From Gallionella straubiae (GTDB lineage: Bacteria > Pseudomonadota > Gammaproteobacteria > Burkholderiales > Gallionellaceae), in contig NZ_CP194331.1 in NCBI RefSeq assembly GCF_051257895.1, positions 868,001 to 932,000 on the forward strand: a DNA stretch of 64,000 nt, in the 5' to 3' direction. Below the pieces are notes generated by a model that did not search any database, had not been told where the DNA came from, and was given only the letters and a program-made list of their open reading frames with translations. Made by a program: the position numbers and the translations under genes. Of this stretch, positions 1-7,621 are shown one piece after another (the stretch's first letter is position 1; each line of letters starts with the position of its first letter).

Positions 1-1248
1 AATGGGAAGACATATATTGTCGGTGCAAACCCATATGCCAATGTAGTGGGGTATCGAATAAAGGATGGTCCGATACATTTTCGTACAACTGAAATGGTTG
101 AGGCGATTAATAGCGCAATTCAAAGGAATGTAGATGTTATCAGCATGAGTGCGGGTGGATTTCCAAGTGGAGCCCAGAGAGATGCTGTAAACCTTGCTTA
201 TGATAAGGGTGTTGCGATTTTTGCAGCTACTGGTGATTACTTTAAGGTTCCATTCTTATCAATATTTGGGTTTGGTCAGACCCCATCGATGGTTGGATAT
301 CCGGCACGTTATAACCGAGTAATGGCAGTTGCTGGAACGACATATGGTTATAAAAGCTATGGGGATGATCCTTATAGCGAGTGGGTTGGAATTTTTAAAA
401 ACGGGCTGAACTGGGATAAATGGGCTGACTGGATGTTGCGAGGAAACTATGGTCCTAAATCGATTATGTCTGGTGGTAAAGCTGTATCAGCGTATGCGCC
501 AAATGTTATGAGTTCACAGCCGTCGCTAGCTAATGGCCTATATACCTCAGTTTCTTTAGCTGGAGCGGGGACATCTCATTCAACTCCACAGGTCGCTGGT
601 GCAGCTTCAATTTGGTTGCAATTGCAACGAGAAAGAATCGTAAGTTTGGGAAAATGGAGGGATAGTTGGGAAAAAGCTGAGGCCGTATATCAGGCCGTTT
701 CGGTCTGTAGTGCTGCTAAAACAAGGCCTGTTGGAATGAGTGATAGTGATTTTGTTAATTACTTTGGGTCTGGGCATCTTAAGGCATTCGATGCACTAAG
801 CTATCAGTTTCCCACTACTCCAAATACATTGCATAAGCGGGCGGAGTCGAGAATTGGACACACGTGGATGATTGACTTATTTATGACCATGAGGAAAGGG
901 GATGTGTTTGATCCATCATGGGAACGTATTCGGAGCTCTATGATGGCTTTAGAGGCCGTCCAGTTTGCAACAATTGACAAAGGCCTTGCCAAAGCAAAAG
1001 CCGCATTGGATCAATGTCTATTGGCAGCCGCGACTAAAGACTCCGATTATCAATGCAAGGAGAAAGCTGTTGATTTTCTGGATGCTCTTGAGGCATATCC
1101 GGAATTATCCTTGACCTTGCGGAAAGCGGTTGCTCAAGCTTTATCTAAGATTGATCTACGGATATTTGATAATCAAATTAGACTTATTCGTGATGCTCTT
1201 GATGAAACGAACCCAGATTCCTGCAAATTGAATAAAGCTGGAGCATGA
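1..1248 (+). CDS. Subtilisin-like serine protease (S8 family), 5' truncated by window edge
   Basis: The reading frame is open from base 1, so the gene begins upstream of the window. The visible part is the C-terminal half of a peptidase S8 domain. The serine motif GTSHSTPQVAG has its catalytic Ser at 574-576, and an upstream block (ADVISMS-like, about 130-160) matches the conserved core. The catalytic Asp and His would lie before the window. The usual oxyanion-hole Asn (AAGN) is replaced by Asp (AATGD, codon 235-237). About 130 residues of helical, Cys-containing sequence follow the protease domain. The coding sequence is visibly more AT-rich than the prophage or chromosome to its right, which suggests island DNA. 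Substrate unknown. Confidence 0.85.
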   Translation, partial: NGKTYIVGANPYANVVGYRIKDGPIHFRTTEMVEAINSAIQRNVDVISMSAGGFPSGAQRDAVNLAYDKGVAIFAATGDYFKVPFLSIFGFGQTPSMVGYPARYNRVMAVAGTTYGYKSYGDDPYSEWVGIFKNGLNWDKWADWMLRGNYGPKSIMSGGKAVSAYAPNVMSSQPSLANGLYTSVSLAGAGTSHSTPQVAGAASIWLQLQRERIVSLGKWRDSWEKAEAVYQAVSVCSAAKTRPVGMSDSDFVNYFGSGHLKAFDALSYQFPTTPNTLHKRAESRIGHTWMIDLFMTMRKGDVFDPSWERIRSSMMALEAVQFATIDKGLAKAKAALDQCLLAAATKDSDYQCKEKAVDFLDALEAYPELSLTLRKAVAQALSKIDLRIFDNQIRLIRDALDETNPDSCKLNKAGA

Positions 1249-1342
1249 ATTGTTCAATGGCTAATTTGTGCAGGTTACGGCTGACTCCAGTGAATTGCGC
1301 ACAGTGTGCCCAGCAGTGGAGGCTGGCGTAACCCACCTATAC

Positions 1343-1532
1343 GAGGGTATCCCGAATTTTGTGTAAACGGGATTTCCCTTTCCTTTACGTGAATGCAGTC
1401 CAGATAGACGATGGGATACAGCGCATCCAGCGGGCGGGACTGCAATGCCTTCACCTCATTGGCCACGGCATCGGTCACCGAGGAGATCAGCGTCGGTGAC
1501 ACCTCCGTGCCATACATTTCTTCCTGGTGCAG
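1343..1532 (-). mobile_element. IS256-family relic with internal deletion
   Basis: A terminal inverted repeat (GAGGGTATCCCGAATTTT) at 1343 is joined almost directly to an internal transposase fragment at about 1376-1531. That fragment encodes the MYGTEVSPTL... to ...YLDCIHVK stretch. It matches 2290-2430 of the complete copy but with scattered differences, so it is an older, diverged copy that lost most of its sequence. The short stretch 1533-1566 before the next IS has no recognisable content. Confidence 0.8.
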
Positions 1533-1566
1533 GCCGGTGAAAACGTTGAATGCCTGGTATTGATTG

Positions 1567-2897
1567 GAGGGTGTCCCGAATTTTGTGTAAACGGGGTTTC
1601 TCTACTGTTGCGGCATCCGATCCTCGAACTGGATAGTAAACCGGTTTAGCGCAGCCTTCCAATCCCTGATGGGCATCGTCCATTTCTTGCTGATGTTATT
1701 CAGCGCCAGGTAGAACAGTTTCAGTAATGCCTCGTCGCTTGGGAATGAGCCCCGGTTTTTGGTGATCTTGCGCAGGCTCATGTTCACCGACTCGATCGCA
1801 TTAGTGGTGTAGATCACTCGCCTGATCTCCGGCGGGTAGTCAAAGAACGGGATGATACGCGCCCAGTTGCGCCGCCATGACTGGATGATCGGCGGGTACG
1901 CCTCACCCCATTTTTCCTCGAGTTCGGCCAGCCGCAGCCCGGCATCCTCGACGGTGGCGGCGCTATAGATGGCGCGCAAGCCGGTTACGACCTCTTCACG
2001 CAACTTCCACGAGACATAGTTCAGGCTGTAGCGCACCAGATGCACGATGCATAACTGCACGTCGGTCTTGGGGAATACGGCCTCGATGGCTTCCGGGAAT
2101 CCCTTCAAGCCATCGACACAGGCTATGAAGATGTCCTGCACGCCACGGTTCTTCAGTTCGGTCATCACCTGCAACCAGAACTTGGCGCCTTCGGTCTGGG
2201 CGATCCAGATGCCCAGCAGCTCCTTCTCGCCGGTCATGTTGATGCCCAACGCCAGGTAGACCGCCTTGGCGCGGACGGTGCCGGCATCCCTTACCTTTAC
2301 GTGAATGCAGTCCAGATAGACGATGGGATACAGCGCATCCAGCGGGCGGGATTGCCATGTCTTCACCTCGTCGGTCACGGCATCGGTCACCGAGGAGGTC
2401 AGCGTCGGCGACACCTCCGTGCCATACATTTCTTCCAGGTGGGACTGGATCTCGCGCACGGTCATGCCACGGGCGTAGAGCGACAGAATCTTGTCGTCAA
2501 ATCCAGTCCAGCGGGTCTGGTGCTTGGGGATGAGTTGCGGCTCGAAGCTGCCGTGGCGATCGCGAGGAATCTCGATGGGGAGCTCGCCGAATTCACCCTT
2601 GAGTGTCTTTTTGCTTTTGCCGTTGCGGGTGTTGCCCGCAGGATTGGTGACGGCTTCATTCTTGCCGTAACCAAGATGCGCTTCCATCTCGGCATTCAGC
2701 GCACGTTCGACCAATGCCTTGGTGAGCTGCTTGAGCAGGCCGTGCTCGCCTATCAGGTCTTCCGGTTTCTTGTAGTCAGCCAGCAGGCTGTCGATCAGTT
2801 CTTGCGGTAGTGCTTTCGCTACGGTCATGTCCTCTCCTTGCAAAGTGGCGGCAGTTTCCTGCCAAATGACCGTTTACACAAAAATTCTTACACCCTC
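1567..2897 (-). mobile_element. IS256-family insertion sequence, copy A (1331 bp)
   Basis: A complete element bounded by imperfect inverted repeats: GAGGGTGTCCCGAATTTTGT at the left, and the right end reads GAGGGTGTAAGAATTTTTGT on the minus strand. It encodes one transposase. It has the same length as copy B (5190-6520) and lies in inverted orientation to it. No 8-9 bp direct repeat is visible at its flanks, which points to rearrangement after insertion. Confidence 0.93.
1602..2828 (-). CDS. IS256-family transposase (copy A)
   Basis: A 408-residue mutator-type (MULE) transposase that cuts and joins the IS ends. The start chosen is the ATG at 2828, which follows an AAGGAGAGG ribosome site. 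The acidic catalytic residues are probably Asp in YLDCIHVKV, Asp in ACVDGLKGF and Glu in TNAIESVN. It differs from copy B at one visible residue, Arg in KNRGSF where copy B has Trp. The gene fills the IS with short margins and reads away from the hipA-like gene. Confidence 0.93.
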   Translation of the reverse strand: MTVAKALPQELIDSLLADYKKPEDLIGEHGLLKQLTKALVERALNAEMEAHLGYGKNEAVTNPAGNTRNGKSKKTLKGEFGELPIEIPRDRHGSFEPQLIPKHQTRWTGFDDKILSLYARGMTVREIQSHLEEMYGTEVSPTLTSSVTDAVTDEVKTWQSRPLDALYPIVYLDCIHVKVRDAGTVRAKAVYLALGINMTGEKELLGIWIAQTEGAKFWLQVMTELKNRGVQDIFIACVDGLKGFPEAIEAVFPKTDVQLCIVHLVRYSLNYVSWKLREEVVTGLRAIYSAATVEDAGLRLAELEEKWGEAYPPIIQSWRRNWARIIPFFDYPPEIRRVIYTTNAIESVNMSLRKITKNRGSFPSDEALLKLFYLALNNISKKWTMPIRDWKAALNRFTIQFEDRMPQQ

Positions 2898-2963
2898 GAC
2901 CGCTTGCCTTCGAATCTATCGTAGCTCCACGCCTTAACTTTGGCTGTGCCCTTATATGTGTCC

Positions 2964-4223
2964 TTATATTAGGAAAGCCGACTTCATTCGGTCGCTTTCG
3001 ACAGCCGATAATCCCAACCCCTTGGCTACTTCTGTCCATCCAGATACGGCATTGACGACTTCCTCTAGGATGTCTAATGCCTCGTTCTCTTTCAGGCGGT
3101 AGAACTCGGCGGTGGACAGGGCTACCTCGATGTCTGGCTCGGGGCTGGTATCATCCAGCGCGAGTGCGTGGAATTCCTTGTTCAGATTCGGATTCATGTC
3201 GAACGCATCCGAGAGTCGCCATCCGTCTGTAACCCGGATAAATCCATGGTTGCGTAGGTGATCGTCCCGATTGCTGACTAGCACGTTAAAAAGAACACGC
3301 CGAAATAGCTGCGCTAGGTCGGTTTGAATAGAGCCTCTTGCGCCTTGGTTGCTGATGAACTCGGCCATCTCTAAGTAGCTACCAAATTCGCCGTCCTTTT
3401 TCTCAAGCAGTGTCATGGCTGACGCATACATTCGCCGAGAGGTCTCTGTTCGGTCGAATCGCTTTACACAAAAGGTGTGATACTTGGATGCAAGCTGGAT
3501 TGCATGTGAGGGAGGTACCCGGATTTTTGCCTTTTCAGCTAGACGATGTATCACGAGTTCCCAAGCGCCAACGTCGTAAATATCGTCTTTCGCTGGAAAT
3601 TTCGCGATCCAGAGGCTGCTATCACTCTCTTCGAAATTAGCTTTCGGTCGGGCGCCGCCAAGGGAAGAACCTGGGGCAATCAGCAAGGAAAGCCACTTCT
3701 CATACTCGGGAAGTTCCTCAACCCCTTCTTCTTCCAAACGGTCACAGATCAATGCTAACTCGTTAAGATCGGTCACAGAAGGGGTTGGTAGTTCGCTGTT
3801 ATCCAGGAATGGACCATCTGGGCGGCGAAAGCGCAGGGCGCCTTGTCGAGTGTGGTCATTTACCCCGAGTAGAAAATCCATTTCCTGAAGCGTTCTGCGG
3901 GGGCGCCCCTCTTTTTTGGCTTGGATGGCTTCGCGTCGTTCCATGAGTACGCGGCCCCAGCGGTCAGGAGCCGAGTCCAGAAAGACCCCAAAGGAAAATG
4001 AGTCTCCGACAGGGTGTTGCTCCCCAGCGTATAACTCCAGTCTGGGATCCAGCATAAAAAGTTGTTGGGCAATCCATTCTGCGGTGTATTCGAAGGATGG
4101 TGGTAGAGCGGTGCGAAACTTGTCACGATATAGCGTGCCGACGGAGCCGGAATAATCAAGTTCCTTGGCTTCGAGAAAGACTTCGAAGGCGTCTCGCGCA
4201 GGATTATTTTTCGCCATTGGCAT
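2964..4223 (-). CDS. HipA-like serine/threonine kinase toxin
   Basis: A 419-residue HipA-family protein. Known HipA proteins phosphorylate targets such as glutamyl-tRNA synthetase and cause growth arrest. Visible motifs are a Gly-rich loop SLGGARPKA (about 187-195), KRFDR (about 254-258), the catalytic loop NRDDHLRNHGF (about 318-328) and the metal-binding DAFDMNP (about 339-345). All key residues look intact. The start is either the ATG at 4223 or the one at 4217. It overlaps the upstream antitoxin-like gene by about 20 nt, consistent with translational coupling. The pair is bracketed by two IS256 copies. The target is not known from sequence. Confidence 0.88.
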   Translation of the reverse strand: MPMAKNNPARDAFEVFLEAKELDYSGSVGTLYRDKFRTALPPSFEYTAEWIAQQLFMLDPRLELYAGEQHPVGDSFSFGVFLDSAPDRWGRVLMERREAIQAKKEGRPRRTLQEMDFLLGVNDHTRQGALRFRRPDGPFLDNSELPTPSVTDLNELALICDRLEEEGVEELPEYEKWLSLLIAPGSSLGGARPKANFEESDSSLWIAKFPAKDDIYDVGAWELVIHRLAEKAKIRVPPSHAIQLASKYHTFCVKRFDRTETSRRMYASAMTLLEKKDGEFGSYLEMAEFISNQGARGSIQTDLAQLFRRVLFNVLVSNRDDHLRNHGFIRVTDGWRLSDAFDMNPNLNKEFHALALDDTSPEPDIEVALSTAEFYRLKENEALDILEEVVNAVSGWTEVAKGLGLSAVESDRMKSAFLI

Positions 4224-4656
4224 TCCCTTTGCGCCGCCCCTTCAGTAACTGGGAAAGGACTTCCCGGTTTCGTTCTCTTGGGTTTTCGTGCTCTAGCGTA
4301 GCCGTTCTTGCAAGACGAAGCCGCGTAGCGGCCTCTATGGCAGCAGTGCCCATTTGGGCATTTCTACGAGGAGGCAACGCCCGATCTTGCAGTTTGCGGC
4401 CAATAACATCATCCCTAGCCACTTGATCGATATCTTGGTCCAAGCCTAATACCCGCAATGCTTTCATATAAGTACCAATGGCGATATTGGGATCCCCCTT
4501 TTCCAAACGGTTCAACGTATCTCGGGATACGCCAAGCCGCTCGGAAAAAAGCACGGTTGTCAATTCCCGGCGTAGCCGGGCATCTCGTAGCCGCTCGCCA
4601 AGGGCAGTCAGTTGCTTCGTGATAGACGGAAAAGGGGAATGAAAAGATCTAGCCAT
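4204..4656 (-). CDS. HipB-like XRE-family antitoxin/repressor
   Basis: About 150 residues with an N-terminal helix-turn-helix (LGERLRDARL... FSERLGVSRDTLNRLEKGD, about 17-55), followed by a basic C-terminal tail. In HipBA systems the HipB partner neutralises HipA and represses the operon. The start chosen is the ATG at 4656, because the frame further upstream runs through the promoter inverted repeat. The protein is longer than E. coli HipB (88 residues), so the tail may carry the toxin-binding part. It overlaps the hipA-like gene at its 3' end. Confidence 0.82.
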   Translation of the reverse strand: MARSFHSPFPSITKQLTALGERLRDARLRRELTTVLFSERLGVSRDTLNRLEKGDPNIAIGTYMKALRVLGLDQDIDQVARDDVIGRKLQDRALPPRRNAQMGTAAIEAATRLRLARTATLEHENPRERNREVLSQLLKGRRKGNANGEK

Positions 4657-4657
4657 G

Positions 4658-4801
4658 TCCGTTACTTTATGCAAATTTTGAGTATTTGTCAAAAGTATCG
4701 GCCATTTATCTATTCTTGCTTGGACTGCAATCCGATCAGTCAAAGATAGATAAATGTCCGATACTAAGGACAACAAATGAGAATTTGCATAATTTATCGG
4801 A
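4658..4801. promoter_or_regulatory. Long dyad-symmetric promoter/operator of the hipBA-like operon
   Basis: Two arms of about 60 bp (4658-4717 and 4743-4801) form an imperfect inverted repeat. The best-matching cores are GTATCGGCCATTTATCTAT (4695-4713) and ATAGATAAATGTCCGATAC (4746-4764), one mismatch when paired; an outer pair shares TTATGCAAATT. It sits immediately upstream of the antitoxin start. HipB operators are inverted repeats, so repressor binding is the natural reading. The arms are long enough to provide several sites. Confidence 0.7.
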
Positions 4802-5189
4802 CGCCATCAATTGCCAAGATGTCCGCAACGGCCGATTAGGTGACTTGGCTGGTTCTCGGCCCAGACGGACTTGTGGTTTGGTCGCCAGCGCTTCTGCTCC
4901 TCGCATAGCAGGCGAACGTGTCTAGTAACTCGATGGGGGGCACTAGGCTGAAATATCTAGATATTTCAGTCTATGTATTCCAACATAGCAATGTGATTCA
5001 ATGCGCTTTCGCGAAGTTACCCAAGAAGACCGGTGACATAAAACGGATTGTTGTTCAGTTTCTTGCGGGCTCGGCTGGAAAAGGTAATTACCTACAAAAC
5101 TCGGAACGTACCATACCAATGAAATTTCACCCAAACTATCCCAATGATAATAATAAAGGACAACGCGAGATATGGCGTGCGTTAAAGAA
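4802..5189. other. Gene-poor stretch with two adjacent palindromes
   Basis: No convincing gene is seen here; the ORFs at 4918-5199 (+) and 4943-5260 (-) lack recognisable features and run into the IS end. The stretch does hold a perfect 22-bp palindrome at 4948-4969 (half-site CTGAAATATCT). Just after it is a second perfect inverted repeat at 4971-4988 (CTATGT, 6-nt gap, ACATAG). They look like protein-binding sites, but no partner gene is identified. Confidence 0.45.
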
Positions 5190-6520
5190 GAGGGTGTAAG
5201 AATTTTTGTGTAAACGGTCATTTGGCAGGAAACTGCCGCCACTTTGCAAGGAGAGGACATGACCGTAGCGAAAGCACTACCGCAAGAACTGATCGACAGC
5301 CTGCTGGCTGACTACAAGAAACCGGAAGACCTGATAGGCGAGCACGGCCTGCTCAAGCAGCTCACCAAGGCATTGGTCGAACGTGCGCTGAATGCCGAGA
5401 TGGAAGCGCATCTTGGTTACGGCAAGAATGAAGCCGTCACCAATCCTGCGGGCAACACCCGCAACGGCAAAAGCAAAAAGACACTCAAGGGTGAATTCGG
5501 CGAGCTCCCCATCGAGATTCCTCGCGATCGCCACGGCAGCTTCGAGCCGCAACTCATCCCCAAGCACCAGACCCGCTGGACTGGATTTGACGACAAGATT
5601 CTGTCGCTCTACGCCCGTGGCATGACCGTGCGCGAGATCCAGTCCCACCTGGAAGAAATGTATGGCACGGAGGTGTCGCCGACGCTGACCTCCTCGGTGA
5701 CCGATGCCGTGACCGACGAGGTGAAGACATGGCAATCCCGCCCGCTGGATGCGCTGTATCCCATCGTCTATCTGGACTGCATTCACGTAAAGGTAAGGGA
5801 TGCCGGCACCGTCCGCGCCAAGGCGGTCTACCTGGCGTTGGGCATCAACATGACCGGCGAGAAGGAGCTGCTGGGCATCTGGATCGCCCAGACCGAAGGC
5901 GCCAAGTTCTGGTTGCAGGTGATGACCGAACTGAAGAACCGTGGCGTGCAGGACATCTTCATAGCCTGTGTCGATGGCTTGAAGGGATTCCCGGAAGCCA
6001 TCGAGGCCGTATTCCCCAAGACCGACGTGCAGTTATGCATCGTGCATCTGGTGCGCTACAGCCTGAACTATGTCTCGTGGAAGTTGCGTGAAGAGGTCGT
6101 AACCGGCTTGCGCGCCATCTATAGCGCCGCCACCGTCGAGGATGCCGGGCTGCGGCTGGCCGAACTCGAGGAAAAATGGGGTGAGGCGTACCCGCCGATC
6201 ATCCAGTCATGGCGGCGCAACTGGGCGCGTATCATCCCGTTCTTTGACTACCCGCCGGAGATCAGGCGAGTGATCTACACCACTAATGCGATCGAGTCGG
6301 TGAACATGAGCCTGCGCAAGATCACCAAGAACTGGGGCTCATTCCCAAGCGACGAGGCATTACTGAAACTGTTCTACCTGGCGCTGAATAACATCAGCAA
6401 GAAATGGACGATGCCCATCAGGGATTGGAAGGCTGCGCTAAACCGGTTTACTATCCAGTTCGAGGATCGGATGCCGCAACAGTAGAGAAACCCCGTTTAC
6501 ACAAAATTCGGGACACCCTC
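5190..6520 (+). mobile_element. IS256-family insertion sequence, copy B (1331 bp)
   Basis: Same length and ends as copy A (1567-2897) and nearly identical to it, but in inverted orientation, so the two transposase genes point away from the central hipBA-like module. Its right end at 6520 cuts the 5' end of the excisionase gene. No flanking target duplication is visible with either end of either copy. Confidence 0.93.
5259..6485 (+). CDS. IS256-family transposase (copy B)
   Basis: A 408-residue MULE-type transposase starting at the ATG after AAGGAGAGG. It is the same protein as copy A except for Trp instead of Arg in the KNWGSF segment. Candidate catalytic residues are intact (YLDCIHVKV, ACVDGLKGF, TNAIESVN). 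The near-identity of the two copies means recent duplication or gene conversion. Confidence 0.93.
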   Translation: MTVAKALPQELIDSLLADYKKPEDLIGEHGLLKQLTKALVERALNAEMEAHLGYGKNEAVTNPAGNTRNGKSKKTLKGEFGELPIEIPRDRHGSFEPQLIPKHQTRWTGFDDKILSLYARGMTVREIQSHLEEMYGTEVSPTLTSSVTDAVTDEVKTWQSRPLDALYPIVYLDCIHVKVRDAGTVRAKAVYLALGINMTGEKELLGIWIAQTEGAKFWLQVMTELKNRGVQDIFIACVDGLKGFPEAIEAVFPKTDVQLCIVHLVRYSLNYVSWKLREEVVTGLRAIYSAATVEDAGLRLAELEEKWGEAYPPIIQSWRRNWARIIPFFDYPPEIRRVIYTTNAIESVNMSLRKITKNWGSFPSDEALLKLFYLALNNISKKWTMPIRDWKAALNRFTIQFEDRMPQQ

Positions 6521-6521
6521 T

Positions 6522-6779
6522 CCTCTGATCACACTCCCAAAGCTCGCCCAAGAGACAGGCTATTCCGAGGACGCTTTGCGATCCAAGATCGCGCGCGGGG
6601 ATTTCGCGGAAGGAATTCATTTCATCAAGGCACCCGATGGGCGCATACATTTCTTAACTGAGGCATATCTACAATGGGTGGGATCAAGCAGCACGGGAAG
6701 GGAATCCAAATCACTTTCTACTGGAACGGTAAGCGGTACAGGCCGACCCTCAGGATCGAGCCGACAGCGACCAATCTGA
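6522..6779 (+). pseudogene. Excisionase, start codon removed by IS copy B
   Basis: The frame just right of the IS end encodes LITLPKLAQETGYSED, then SKIARGDFAEGIHF and KAPDGRIHFLTEAYLQWV. This is the winged-helix pattern of phage/island excisionases (RDF proteins). Only a few N-terminal codons, including the start, appear to be missing. The 3' end overlaps the integrase start at 6674, as in intact xis-int pairs. It is part of the island that integrated at tRNA-Pro before the Mu-like phage and the IS arrived. Confidence 0.75.
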
Positions 6780-6810
6780 AGTATGCAAACCGTTTGAAAG
6801 GGGAAATTGA
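6674..6810 (+). pseudogene. Tyrosine integrase, N-terminal fragment (first 45 codons)
   Basis: Begins MGGIKQHGKGIQITFYWNGK, the arm-binding N-terminal domain seen in DUF3596-type integrases. Homology continues to ...RLKGEI at 6808 and then stops at the prophage left end. The rest of the gene lies at 42443-43474. Joining the two at the duplicated ATTGA gives an uninterrupted protein of about 387 residues (...LKGEI-ERAISLGM...). The gene is therefore split by the Mu-like prophage. Confidence 0.9.
6806..6810. repeat. 5-bp target site duplication, left copy (ATTGA)
   Basis: ATTGA here is repeated at 42443-42447. Mu-family transposition duplicates 5 bp of target. Both copies are in the same integrase reading frame, so the assignment rests on coding continuity as well as sequence identity. 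Confidence 0.88.
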
Positions 6811-6951
6811 AGTAGGGAGGTGGGGGAAATCGGATAGTGAAAAAACCAGAAAACACCCCACGAAGCCACGTAAATACTAGATAAAACGGGAAATACCAAA
6901 ATTCTTGATTCCCGGACAGTTGCGGTATAAATATACGGGATTTTCTGGAAG
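6811..6951. promoter_or_regulatory. Prophage left end with transposase-binding motifs
   Basis: Three related motifs are visible: GGGAAATCGGATAG (about 6824-6838), CTTGATTCCCGGACAG (6904-6919) and CGGGATTTTCTGGAAG (about 6936-6951). They match the clearer motif repeated at the right end (TTGATTTYMGGAYAG). Arrays of this sort at both ends are what a MuA-type transposase binds. The stretch 6811-7014 carries no gene. Confidence 0.65.
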
Positions 6952-7014
6952 AATATAAGGGAAATTATCAGGGGAGGTAGGGTATTTACCCCACTTCAAA
7001 TTCGATTTAATAGG

Positions 7015-7533
7015 TTATCGAACGCGATTTAATATCACCCTGAGGTAGTCTTCAACAACTTCACCGGCCAGCCTTTGGTCAGAGTCAGGAAAACCAACAA
7101 GCTGACGCTGGGGAAGGCCGGGATGCCTTACCCTCTTCCGATACATACCACCGAATTTGAGTGCCTTCGCCTTCCGTGGGCTGATGGTGTACGGATTGGT
7201 GCCTGAATTGTGCCACGCAGCCCTCAACGATTCGGTTGCACCGTCAAATCCTAGCCGCAATGTTTCACCATCCACCTGATAATTGAAGCTTTGCAGCATG
7301 CGGCCGGATTTCTGCAACGGCCCGCCTTTGCGAGGTTCTTTCAAGGTCAGCGGGGAAAGCTCCTTCCATTTCGAGCCGTCTGGATCAAGGCCAGCATTGT
7401 GCCGGTCACGATTTACCCGCAGTAGCGATTCACCAATGCTTCCAAGCAGATCGTGAGGCTGCTCGATTGCCTGTCTGGCGGCGGCCAAGGCGCGCTCAAG
7501 ATGCCCTACTTGAAATTCAAAGGAAAATTCCAT
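7015..7533 (-). CDS. Virion morphogenesis protein, Mu gpG-like
   Basis: A 172-residue member of the phage virion morphogenesis (gpG/tail completion) family. In Mu, gpG is needed to join tails to heads. The typical layout is visible: an N-terminal helix, NRDRHNAGLDPDGSKWKELS, KSGRML and WHNSGT. It is the last gene of the leftward lysis-packaging block, separated from gpF by 88 nt with a GC-rich hairpin. In Mu the next gene would be I; here I is 19 kb away on the other strand. Confidence 0.85.
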   Translation of the reverse strand: MEFSFEFQVGHLERALAAARQAIEQPHDLLGSIGESLLRVNRDRHNAGLDPDGSKWKELSPLTLKEPRKGGPLQKSGRMLQSFNYQVDGETLRLGFDGATESLRAAWHNSGTNPYTISPRKAKALKFGGMYRKRVRHPGLPQRQLVGFPDSDQRLAGEVVEDYLRVILNRVR

Positions 7534-7597
7534 ATCATGACTCCCGTGGTTTGGTCAGACTGCGCTTCGGCGCTACTGCACAGTATCCAGACCTCAG

Positions 7598-7621
7598 ACG
7601 CGGCCCCTAAAAAGGCCGCGT
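7598..7621 (-). promoter_or_regulatory. Intergenic hairpin between F and G
   Basis: A perfect 8-bp stem (ACGCGGCC / GGCCGCGT) with an 8-nt A/T-rich loop immediately follows the F stop codon. It has no T-run after it on the minus strand, so it is more likely an mRNA-stability or attenuation element than a terminator. Confidence 0.4.

Noticed and set aside
2301..2810. 169-aa ORF antisense to the transposase (also 5277-5786)
   Set aside because: Shadow of the transposase reading frame; repeated only because the IS is.
1559..2906. Target duplication at IS copy A
   Set aside because: The bases next to the ends (..TATTGATTG and GACCGCTTG..) do not match each other or the flanks of copy B.
4918..5199. 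93-aa plus-strand ORF and 105-aa minus-strand ORF (4943-5260)
   Set aside because: No recognisable domain, no good ribosome site, and both run through or into the IS end and the palindromes.
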